The notes under the pieces are model-generated. The model searched no databases. It had not been told where the DNA came from and saw only the letters and a program-made list of their open reading frames with translations. Position numbers and translations under genes: made by a program. Shown here piece after piece: positions 31,901-43,900 of a stretch of DNA of 64,000 nt; within the stretch, counting starts at the first letter, position 1, and each line of letters begins with the position of its first letter. This DNA is from Sinotaia quadrata (taxonomy: Eukaryota; Mollusca; Gastropoda; Architaenioglossa; Viviparidae). Location: positions 3,730,501-3,794,500 of the forward strand of contig CM054181.1 of assembly GCA_028829895.1 (NCBI GenBank), in the 5' to 3' direction.

Positions 31901-34900
31901 TCTGTTTGGCACCATTACATAAAAGCCCTTCCACTTACCTACACAATGCCTCTGTACTTTTCAAAGGATGAGCTTGATCTTCTTCCACATCATATTTTGG
32001 TGCAAGCAGAAAAGCTATTAAAACGAGCACATCAGGCTCACAGAGAGGTGGTTCTGTTCTGTTCACATCACTGGCCAGAAGATGTAAACCTAGCTTGCTG
32101 GGAGCAATTCAGGTATGATCTGAATGTTAAAGCCTGTTTGGTAAAGAAGAATGACTTTTTCTAATACTGTGATGATGGTAATTTTTACTTGGCATTTCCT
32201 TCAGCTGATGAATAATCGTTATGAAATTTTCAAATTTGTCTCACATATCATTTAATTTTCACATCTTATTACCATCTTTTTCTTATTTATCAGTAATCTG
32301 TCAGATAATTTCTTGTTTCTTTTTGGGGGGCCTCTCCTTAAATCTGCTAAATGACTGCTTGTCTCATTTGTGTTTTTCTTGCCATGTGTATGCTTACATA
32401 AGCCTGTCATGGAAAAAGGGGATAATCCTATCCAACATTTTTTTTAAAGGCATTATTACCTCTCGTATTGGTCACAAGATGTGTTGTTGAATGAAAGTTG
32501 ACGTTTTACATGCACAGTCAGTGTGTTTGAGAGTGGGTAATCATATACCTTTATATATGCACATGTATAAATTAAAGTAAATATATAAAATAGTGTTTAT
32601 CTATTTTGATGTTAATTAAGAATAACTAGGGATTATTTTTTCTTTCTATGAGGATGCACCCATAGGAAGTAAAGTGCCCTTAAACAACAGGTGTTTTGCA
32701 TTTTGGCAAGTCGTAATGCATGCTTTTATGGTGCAGACTTTCCAGAAGCCCATGGAATCAGCAGATTTTGACATTTACATTTAAGGATGGGACTCCATTT
32801 TTTTCTTCAGTGTATGTGTGAGCGAGCTCCCATCAGGTATGTTAGAATCTCAACTTCACACTGAGTTCAGGCAGGTTTTATTTCAATTTTCCATAATTTG
32901 AAATAAAAACCTTTCAAATATTCACCATTTGTCTGGCTAGGACAGCTTACTCAGGCGTTTTTTCCTGGCTACCTAGTCTTCTGTGGTACAGACCTTTGGT
33001 CTCTATCTAGCCATTCGATGGACCAAAACCTGTCATCAGCAATCATCAGGGTCCAGCGTATCAGAGCTGAAGAGCAGTTGGGATAAGCAAGGAGAAGACA
33101 TTCGTCCATACATTCATTTGGTTTTCACTGCTACTTCATTTCTCGCTTATCAGCGCAAAACTATTCCTGCACTCATTGAGGAAAAGTGCATCCAGGTTTT
33201 CACCTGTTTGCGAGCATGACCCCATCACTCTTCAGTGGTTGGCATTTCGTATATTTTTCATTTAACCAGCGGGTGTTGTGAACTTTTATTCATTCTGAGG
33301 AGGGAGGTGAACTATTGTGTGAATATCTTCAACGTTTGTGCATATTAACATTCATCATTTATTCAGTGTGTCCATCGGTGCATACTTCATTGCCATTCGT
33401 CACTGTTTTATACAGATTAGCGTACGTAAGACATATTCATTAGAGGCACATTACTCATAGGTAATTAGGAAAATTCAGATTATCTATAGTTTCTTTTGAT
33501 GTTTATTTGGAACTTTAATAATTAAATTATTGACACTTTGGATTTTTCACCCAAGAACTTTTTACAAGAACATTTATTATTACTGATTTTGCTGACATTT
33601 AGTCAAAATAACTATAGTATGTGATTTCCACGGTTATCACCGCTTGCTATTAACATTTTGTTGATTGTGTTGGGTTTTCACTCACATATTTGTGTCAGCA
33701 TATATCTGACTTGTATACGGGTACGCGGTTGTCACCGCTTGTTGTATATTGTATTATATTATTATTATCATTCTTTTTATTTTAATTTTATTTCCTCCTT
33801 CATCGCTCTGGTCCCCTATCCCATGAATGTGTGCATGATAGATTATTGGATGAGTGACTAACAACAATCTAGTGTGGCCCAGTATTGAGAATATATTCTC
33901 ATTTATCATCTTTATTTACCAAGTCTGTCTTGGTTTGCAGAAATGGGAATTAGTGTAGTTGTTTGTTCACCCCGTTTGTCCCTCATTTCACATTCATTCC
34001 CACATGCTCACATTCACACACCTTTGGCTTTCACACTTTACCCCTCACGCAGAATAAATTATATCCCACCAAACCACCACAGTTGTCTGTGTGTGAGACT
34101 GTGTTTTACATCTTACAAGGTCAGTTTGTCATCCAGTTTGACTGCACCCCCTCCAAGGCAGCGGTGACAAAGCCTGTCAGATAATTTCTTGTCTAAATTT
34201 GATCTTTCCATCAATATATTAGATAGTTTCTTTCTGCTTTTGATCTTTCCATTAATTAATCAGATAATTTTTTGACTTGTTTTGTTTTATCATTTTTAAT
34301 CTGTCAGATTATTGCTAGTTTTATTTTTCCATTAATCTATTTTGGAATTAAGATTATTGTTTGTTTTGTTTTTCCATTAATTTATTTTTAGAATTCAGAT
34401 TAATACTAGTTTCGTTTTTCCATTAATCTATTTTAGAATTCATATTGGTGCTAGTTTTGTTTTTGCTTTAATCTGTTTTAGGATTCAGATTAATGCTAGT
34501 TTTGTTTTTGCATTAATCCATTTTTGAATTCACATTAATGCTAGTTTTGTTTTTGCATTAATCCATTTTTGAAATCACATTATTGCTAGTTTTGTTTTTG
34601 CATTAATCTATTTTGGGATTCATATTAATGCTAGTTTTATATTTGCATTAATCCATTTTTGAATTCACATTAATGCTAGTCTTGTTTTTGCGTTAATCTG
34701 TTTTGGGATTCAGATGGGCCTGGTGTACAGTGAGTAGTCGGAGTGTATTTCTACAGGATGAGAATAGTTTTCAAGAGTGGTTAGATCTCGGAACAAAGGA
34801 TGAAAACAGTGTAGCATTGTGTCCTTACTTGGATCTTCTCAACCACACTTCTACTGCCAAGGTGAGTAATAAAATATGTTAATGGGTGGCACTCAGATGT

Positions 34901-37900
34901 GTGTGTGTGTGCGTGTGTGTGTGTGTGCGTGCATGCATGTGTGTATGTATGCATGATGTTAAATGAATATCAAGTTGCCATAGTTTTCTTTTGCATTGTA
35001 CATACTTTACTTTCATTGAAATTAAGCTAAAGTCTTTTAAAGATTATAAATATTTTTCCAGTGATTAGTTGAAAATGCATGTTTACAACACCACATAAAT
35101 TGTTGTCCTTAGGCACTGTTTACAACACCAAATTTATTGTTGTCCTTTGGCACTGTTTACAACACCACATATATTGTTGTCCTTAGGCACTGTTTACAGC
35201 ACCACATTTATTGTTGTCCTTAGGCACTGTTTACAACACTAAATTTATTGTTGTCCTTAGGCACTGTTTACAACACCAAATTTATTGTTGTCCTTTGGCA
35301 CTGTTTACAACACCACATATATTGTTGTCCTTAGGCACTGTTTACAACAACACATTTATTGTTGTCCTTAGGCACAAGGTGAGATGAACATGAAGTCTGG
35401 GTGTTACGAGATTTTGACAGATGACACTTACAAGCCACATGATCAAGTTTTCATTAAATATGGATGTCATGACAACATGAATCTTTTTCTTCACTATGGA
35501 TTTATTCTTCCTTTCAATATTCACAATGCCGTTAACTTCTCAATCTGTGAGTTTACAGTTTACATGCCAGAATTTGTAATTTCATCAATATCCTTGTAAT
35601 GAACAGACATGGCTTCTTGAATTATGAAATCTTTTAATAAAGCAGATGTGGATTTCTCAAATAGATTTTCAAGAATTGTTTATTATTTATATTTTGAGTT
35701 ATTTGAATATAAGAACCATTAATAATACTCTCATCATGCATTGTCTATTACCATTTATGCTTTTAGGGATTTGGTTTATTAGATAATCAGAACCATTTAT
35801 GAAGATGCCATGTGTTCTACAAATGATTTCAAGAGCTGTCTGATATCATCCATACATTTAATGATTTGGTTAGAACCATTAAAACAAATTACATGCATTA
35901 CAGATGATTTACAAGAGTTGAGGGACCTTTTCCATGTTGGCTGTTGGACTCAAAAGATGGAGGAATTAAAGAAACATAATTTGGACATGTGAGTTGTTAA
36001 AAAGTGTGATTGCTATGGCAATTTGACCAGGACTTTTATTATTTATTTCCAAATATACCATTGACAATTGTCACTAAACTGTTTCATCATGGATAAAATT
36101 ATGGTTGCCCAGTGCCTTTGATTGCTTAGCTTGCTCGTTTATAATCAGAGCCCTTCAGTGAGGACTGGTACTCTCTCAGAATGGAGTATTCAAAGGTAAA
36201 AAATATGTCTACATTACAATGGGAATATTCATTTGCTTTTTCTAAATTAACTCCCAGAGAGCTGTCTGTACCTCAGATTCTTCATTGCACAAACCTTTCA
36301 CTTCTCAGAACAAATTCTTTATGGCTGGAATTTGCATATTTTTGTTTTTTTCTTTGCAGCTGTAGTGTTTTTATGCTTTGTTTTATCTTGTTATTATTTA
36401 TGCTTTGTTTTATCTTGTTATTATTTATGTATTGTTTTATCTTGTTATTATTTATGCTTTGTTTTATCTTGTTATTATTTATGCTTTGTTTTATCTTGTT
36501 ATTATTTATGTATTGTTTTATCTTGTTATTATTTATGTATTGTTTTATCTTGTTATTATTTATGCTTTGTTTTATCTTGTTATTATTTATGCTTTGTTTT
36601 ATCTTGTTATTATTTATGTATTGTTTTATCTTGTTATTATTTATGCTTTGTTTTATCTTGTTATTATTTATGTATTGTTTTATCTTGTTATTATTTATGC
36701 TTTGTTTTATCTTGTTATTGTTTATGTATTGTTTTATCTTGTTATTATTTATGTATTGTTTTATCTTGTTATTATTTATGCTTTGTTTTATCTTGTTATT
36801 ATTTATGTATTGTTTTATCTTGTTATTATTTATGCTTTGTTTTATCTTGTTATTATTTATGTATTGTTTTATCTTGTTATTATTCATGCTTTGTTTTATC
36901 TTGTTATTATTTATGTATTGTTTTATCTTGTTATTATTTATGTATTGTTTTATCTTGTTATTATTTATGCTTTGTTTTATCTTGTTATTATTTATGCTTT
37001 GTTTTATCTTGTTATTGTTTATGTATTGTTTTATCTTGTTATTATTTATGTATTGTTTTATCTTGTTATTATTTATGTATTGTTTTATCTTGTTATTATT
37101 TATGTATTGTTTTATCTTGTTATTATTTATGCTTTGTTTTATCTTGTTATTATTTATGTATTGTTTTATCTTGTTATTATTCATGCTTTGTTTTATCTTG
37201 TTATTATTTATGTATTGTTTTATCTTGTTATTATTTATGTATTGTTTTATCTTGTTATTATTTATGTATTGTTTTATCTTGTTATTATTTATGTATTGTT
37301 TTATCTAGTTATTATTTATGTATTGTTTTATCTTGTTATTATTTATGCTTTGTTTTATCTTGTTATTATTTATGTATTGTTTTATCTTGTTATTATTTAT
37401 GTATTGTTTTATCTTGTTATTATTTATGTATTGTTTTATCTTGTTATTATTTATGTATTGTTTTATCTTGTTATTATTTATGCTTTGTTTTATCTTGTTA
37501 TTATTTATGCATTGTCTTTATACTAATATTTATAAGCTTTGTCTTTCTGATATTATTTAATACATATATATATATATATATATAGTGTGTAACTGTTGCA
37601 GAATATAGACTATCTATAATTTTTTTTAATTACTTAATTGCTTCTTAGTATACAGTATTGTGAATCTTGTTATCTGGGGTACTGTTGCTGTTAATGACCC
37701 AGGAGTTTCTGACCCACAGCTATCCTTTTGAGAAGCAGCTGGTCCAAATGGTCCATACCTGCAGTCTCAATCACCTGTCCAGGTGATTTATTAACCATCA
37801 TTGCAATACAGATGCTCACAAAGAACTACAGTCATTTTGCTGAGACTGAATTAAGGCTTGGTTTCTTTTGGGAAGGCATTGAAAATAAGGGCTAACTATA

Positions 37901-40900
37901 CTGCATAATGCAAAACCAAAATCCAAAATCTAGTATTTATCACAGCTTAAAATCTAATACTCAGAATAAACAGCATAATGCAACACAGAATCCAAAATCT
38001 AATTTTTTCACAGCCTAAAATCCAATACTCAGAATATACAGCATAATGCAAAACCAAAATCCACAATCTAGTATTTATCATAGCCTAAAATCTAATAATC
38101 AGAATGAGAAGCACAATTTGAGTGAAATACGAATTGCCCACTGTGAACAGAGGCCACAGCAGTGCATTAGCCAAGGCCTGCACACATGAGCTTTACTTTT
38201 AATAGAAAAGTTGTGTGGTTTTAAGGCTACTGGCAAGAAACCTGCAATCATGCACTTTACTTTTAATGAAAAATGTTTGTAATTTTATTGCTAGTGGTGA
38301 GCTCTCTGTGATGATATAGTCTAGTGTTTTATTGCTAGTGGTGAGCTTTCTGTGATGATATAGTCTAGTGTTTTATTGCAAGTGGGGAGCTCTCTGTGAT
38401 GATATAGTCTAGTGTTTTATTGCTAGTGGTGAGCTCTCTGTGATGATATAGTCTAGTGTTTTATTGCTAGTGGTGAGCTCTCTGTGATGATATAGTCTAG
38501 TGTTTTATTGCTAGTGGTGAGCTCTATGTGATGATATAGTCTAGTGTTTTATTGCTAGTGGTGAGCTCTCTGTGATGATATAGTCTATTGTGTTTTATTG
38601 CTAGTGGTGAGCTCTATGTGATGATATAGTCTAGTGTTTTATTGCTAGTGGTGAGCTCTCTGTGATGATATAGTCTATTGTGTTTTATTGCTAGTGGTGA
38701 GCTCTCTTTTGGATTAGCATGATGTTATAGCCTATCATGTTATATTGCTACCAGTGAGCTATCTTATGGATTAGTGTGATGTTATATAGCCTATCATGTT
38801 TTATTGCTACCAGTGAGCTCTCTTTTGGATTAGCATGATGTTATAGCCTATCATGTTTTATTGCTACCTGTGAGCTGTCTTATGGATTATCATGATGTTA
38901 TATAGCAGGGGTGCACAAACTTTTAGGCCAGAGGGCCAAATTTCCAATTGATAGTGCGTGGAGGGCTGCCAGTTTGTGCATCCGTTATATAGTCTATCAT
39001 GTTTTATTGCTACTGGTGAGCTGTCTTATGGATTAGCATGATGTTATATAACCTATCGTGTTTCTAGAGCACTAAGGTTTATAACAGAAAAAGTCTGATC
39101 TGTTCAGTACTTTTTGATTTAAGTCTATGCAAACCCACAACCATAACAATATAAACCTTATCTGTTCCTGTTAAAGATTTGTCTTGTTCTGTCTAAACTT
39201 TATGTTATACCTTGGCTTTGTTTTTCTTCTTTTACATCTAAACTTTTTCTTCTAATAACATCTAAGCTTTATTATATTTCTTTATATCTCAGCTTTGTCT
39301 TCAAGTTATGCCTTTTTTTAATATTATATCTAAGCTTTTTTCTTACCTTACAGTCATCTACTTTCTTTGACTGTTACTGAAGTAATAATATTTTCTCCAT
39401 GTAATTTACAATTTTAGGTAGCTGATCATGTTTTCAGAATTTTGTTTCTCTTATAGTTGTAGGTATCTGATTGTTATAGTTGTAGATATCTGATTGTTGT
39501 AGTTGTAGGTATCTGATTGTTATTTATCTGATTGTTATAGTTGTAGGTATCTGATTGTTGTAGTTGTAGGTATCTGATTGTTATTTATCTGATTGTTATA
39601 GTTGTAGGTATCTGATTGTAGTAGTTATCTGATTGTTATAGTTGTAGATATCTGATTGTTGTAGGTATCTGATTGTTGTAGTTGTAGATATCTGATTGTT
39701 GTAGGTATCTGATTGTTGTTGGTATCTGATTGTTATAGTTGTAGGTAGCTGATTGTTTGACAGAAAAGTGATTTCTTGATTTTCTTCATTTATAACTTCT
39801 ATATGTTCCTATTAATGTTTTACTTAAGAATTTTGGGGAGATCATTCTTTGGGAAATGTTTTACTTAAAAATCTTTGGGAGATCATTCTTTGGGAAATGT
39901 TTTACTTAAAAATCTCTTGGAGATCATTCTTTGGGAAATGTTTTACTTAAAAATCTTTGGGAGATCATTCTTTGGGAAATGTTTCACTTAAAAATCTTTG
40001 GGAGATCATTCTTTGGGAAATGTTTTACTTAAAAATCTTTGGGAGATCATTCTTTGGGAAATGTTTCACTTCACTTTTTGCTTGAGGTTCATGCAGTAGA
40101 AATAAGCATGAATGTTTATGATCACAGTATCATACATAAGGTAAAGCTATTTTATATATTTTATTTTTTAAAATGTATTTATAAGTATTTTGTTTTTTTT
40201 GTACTGGAAAAAGCCTACTGTAGAATTTCTTTTTTCCTTTTTAGACATTTGTGCTGCACTAGAGAGGGTGTGTCTTGGAATCTGCGTGCTGCATTGACCA
40301 TCCTTGCCATGGACTGGAAACATTTGTGAGAATTTAAAATGGAGAATGCAAATTATAAGTGTCTGCCATTGTCTGTGAATGGTTTACTAGTTTTATATTT
40401 AGCTTTTATTTTTTCACCTTACACTTTTTGCTGTTACTGGTGCAGTTGTTGATCACTATTGTCAGCAACTGAAGTTTTTTCATTCAAATGCTACTTTCAC
40501 ACTTAATCACATCATTGGCCTTCATTTGAATCTCTAATTGGATATCTCTAATCATCATTTGCCCAAACATTTCATAATTTCAACCACACATCACTTTTTA
40601 AAAAAAAGATTAACACCTGCTTAATTGCAATGATCTTAATTAACTCTGTAAAATCTGCAACCCCAAAACCATATATTAGGTAAGACCCAGGCATCAGTCC
40701 CAGTTGGTGCAAGCATTGGCTTCACTTTGGTAAGCAATGGCTCCAGTCAGAATCACTGATCATTTACAGTATTTACTGCTCATGCGTTCAGATCAAATGG
40801 CTTACATATATAGGATACAACATATTTATCTACCAGAAATATCTAACAAATATTTTTGGATTCACAGCTGGAGAGACAGGTTTCTTCTGTTCTCTTAAAT

Positions 40901-43900
40901 TTTGACTGAATATTTGATCCTGGATGATTGTAGAGAGTTTGGTTTAAACATTGTTATACTTCTGTTCTCTTTTAAGTTTTGACTGGATGTTTTGATCCTG
41001 GATGATTGTAGAAAATTTGGTTTGAACATTGTTATACTTCTGTAACATTGACCCCAGAGTTTCAGGACAAGGTTAATTTCATAGGTTACACACTTCCAAT
41101 GCCAAGTGTGTTTTAATATTTGGTGAGAGTCTTCAAGTTGCTATCATTTCCACCTTGTGATCTGCACTGAATAGTGACCAAGTCATGATCATGTAGTTAA
41201 CCATCCCTTTTTGCTGTAGGAATGACCAAACACATACTTCATCAGCTAGTGTTTGCTTACCAGATTTCTGCCCTTGCAAATGCTGTAGCTAGGCCATTTT
41301 GCACCATGTTTACTGTCACAAGGCATAGGAATAGCTAGGCCATTTTGCACCATGTTTACTGTCACAAGGCATAGGGATAGCTAGGCCATTTTGCACCATG
41401 TTTACTGTCACAAGGCATAGGGATAGCTAGGCCATTTTGCACCATGTTTACTGTCACAAGGCTAGGGATAGCTAGGCTTTTGTAATTTTCTCACTACAAA
41501 TATTAAGTCCTCAATCACAAACATATATGTGCTTTCACTTTCTCACTGTGCAATAGGGACATAAATCAATACTGTTTGAATAGTCTGTACTGACAGCACA
41601 CATGGTGAGCCATGATTCTACAAGGTCACGTGAAGATCAAGTGACCCAAGTGTCAGCTAACCAAAAATTTAAATAAAGTATATCTCTCTTACAATATCTT
41701 TGGAGACAAATGAAAGGTGAGAAAAGAACTGAGTCAGGAGATCTTCAGATTCCTACTTCACACTAAGCAGGACCTTACATGAGGTCCATATAATTAATCC
41801 TAGGAAGATAACACATTAAAGATCTTGACCAGTAGTGTGTCCAATGAGCAATGCCCCCAATAGCACTAGGATCATTTTCACTTTGTCAAAACCAGCCCCT
41901 AATTAGCAAAAGGACCATTTTCACTTTGTCAAAACCAGCCCCTAATTAGCACCATTTTCACTTTGTTTAAACCAGCCCCTAATTAACACCAGGGCCATTT
42001 TCACTTTGTCAAAACCAGCCCCTAATTTGCCCCAGGACCATTCTCAGAATTTTCCAGTTTTCTTCAGGTATCAGTTTTTTTCCTCACAATTTCAAGTTAG
42101 CATGTTATTGTACTTCAGATATGCAAGAAGAAGAATTAAATAAACAGATTAACAATATATATTTTATGTTTTAGAGATACTAAGATTTGAAATGCTTTGG
42201 TATTAAAACAGTACATGATTTTCAGCAAAGGGAAATAATTACATGATTACAAAAAAAACCTCAATCAGTGAAGCACTTAGTGAGAAAAGAGAACTGAATC
42301 CAGACTTTTCCCGTGGTCTTTTCAAGCTATTTAAAAGTTATAATCCTTAGCATTAATTCAGATGTGTCTGTCAAAAACTAAAATAATATGAAGAATTTTG
42401 AAAATATATCTTGTTCTGCAGACACGATTGTTGGAGATCTTTGAAATTATGTCTTGTTTTGCAGACAAGATTGTTGGAGATCTTTGAAATTATGTCTTGT
42501 TTTGCAGACAAGATTGTTAGAGATCTTTGAAATTATGTCTTGTTTTGCAGACAAGATTGTTAGAGATCTTTGAAATTATGTCTTGTTTTGCAGACAAGAT
42601 TGTTGGAAGATGCTCATGGAGGAAAAAGGAAATGAAGGCTTGGAGCACTCTGCAAAAGAAATGGCAAAACATATGCTTACTAAAACCTTAGCAGAAAGAT
42701 TAGATTTTCTTCAAACTAAGGTGAGATCGAGGGTTAATTTTCATCACTAGCTTAGATTTTTGTGGGATTTTCATGTGTTGTTTCATTTTTCTGGGATTTA
42801 TTTTAACCTTTCCTTCCAAAAGAAATAATTGATAAATTATGATGTATTTGTCTTTGTGTAAGCATATACACCCAATGACACACATAGACTATCTAAAATG
42901 TATAAAATTTGTGAAAGTGCATTGCATTTTCCTCTTGCTTCATTATTTTCTTGGCCTGTTAATTCTCAGAATTCTTGGCACACTAGTTGAGCCCTAAATA
43001 GTTCCACCATTTTAAAGTGGATATCAAAGTCATCTGAGGTGGAGGTAATGAAAGTCGCCTAAGGTGGAGATAATTAGTCACCCAAGATTTATCATCTTTA
43101 CTGCAGGTGGATGTTAATACATATGGCAACCGTACAGATCCTGCCAGGGCTGGTCAAGATTTATTTCAGTAAACTAGCTCATATTCAAATTAACAGATCT
43201 TGGTTTTTTTTTATCTATCATTAATTACAAATGTTGGAGATATTTGATAAATATACAGATATATATTTTTAATACAATTTTTTAAAACTGCACCCTAATA
43301 TATTTAACAGTACTAATTGACGATAGCCACAACAAGAGATGACAACACACACCGTATTGACATGAGAGACTTTATTTTGCAGCCATATAGACCTGCCAAC
43401 TTGTTCTCTCATGTTGGCTTCTTTCTCTCTTGCTTCATTCTTCTCTGTGCACCACACACACACCCTAATCATGCCAGTATATTATGAATGTGGTCTGCCA
43501 AGAGAACACCTTGAATTCCAAAGCCACCAGTTCCCTAGTACCAATCACTTCCAAAGCCACTGGGTCCCTAGTACCAATCAATTCCAAAGCCACTGGGTCC
43601 CTAGTACCACTCAATTCTAAAGCCACTGGGTCCCTAGTACCACTCATTACTTCCATTTTATGTTTTGTCACTTTTCTTTTTATATGTAAATTTGATTTTG
43701 TGGCTTTGGTTCATATTTGATGTTATGGTTTTATTTCATTCTTTTGTCTTCACAGTCTCATGTAGCATTTTGCACTCTCATTTAATAGCATTTTATGTTA
43801 TTAACTATATATTTCTCTTCAGATTCTTTCCTGAAGTATGACTGTACATGTGTATTTGTGTATATTTGGGTAGATGATAACAGCATGTGTATTTGTGTAT

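Noticed and set aside
35810..35992. 60-codon frame with its own ATG at 35810
   Set aside because: Only the part from 35904 is SETD4 exon 6; the upstream part is a diverged repeat of the junction.
36181..37585. Open frames of 300-417 codons on both strands
   Set aside because: They consist of the 27-bp tandem repeat translated in different frames; the period is a multiple of three and stop-free. No gene signal outside the array.
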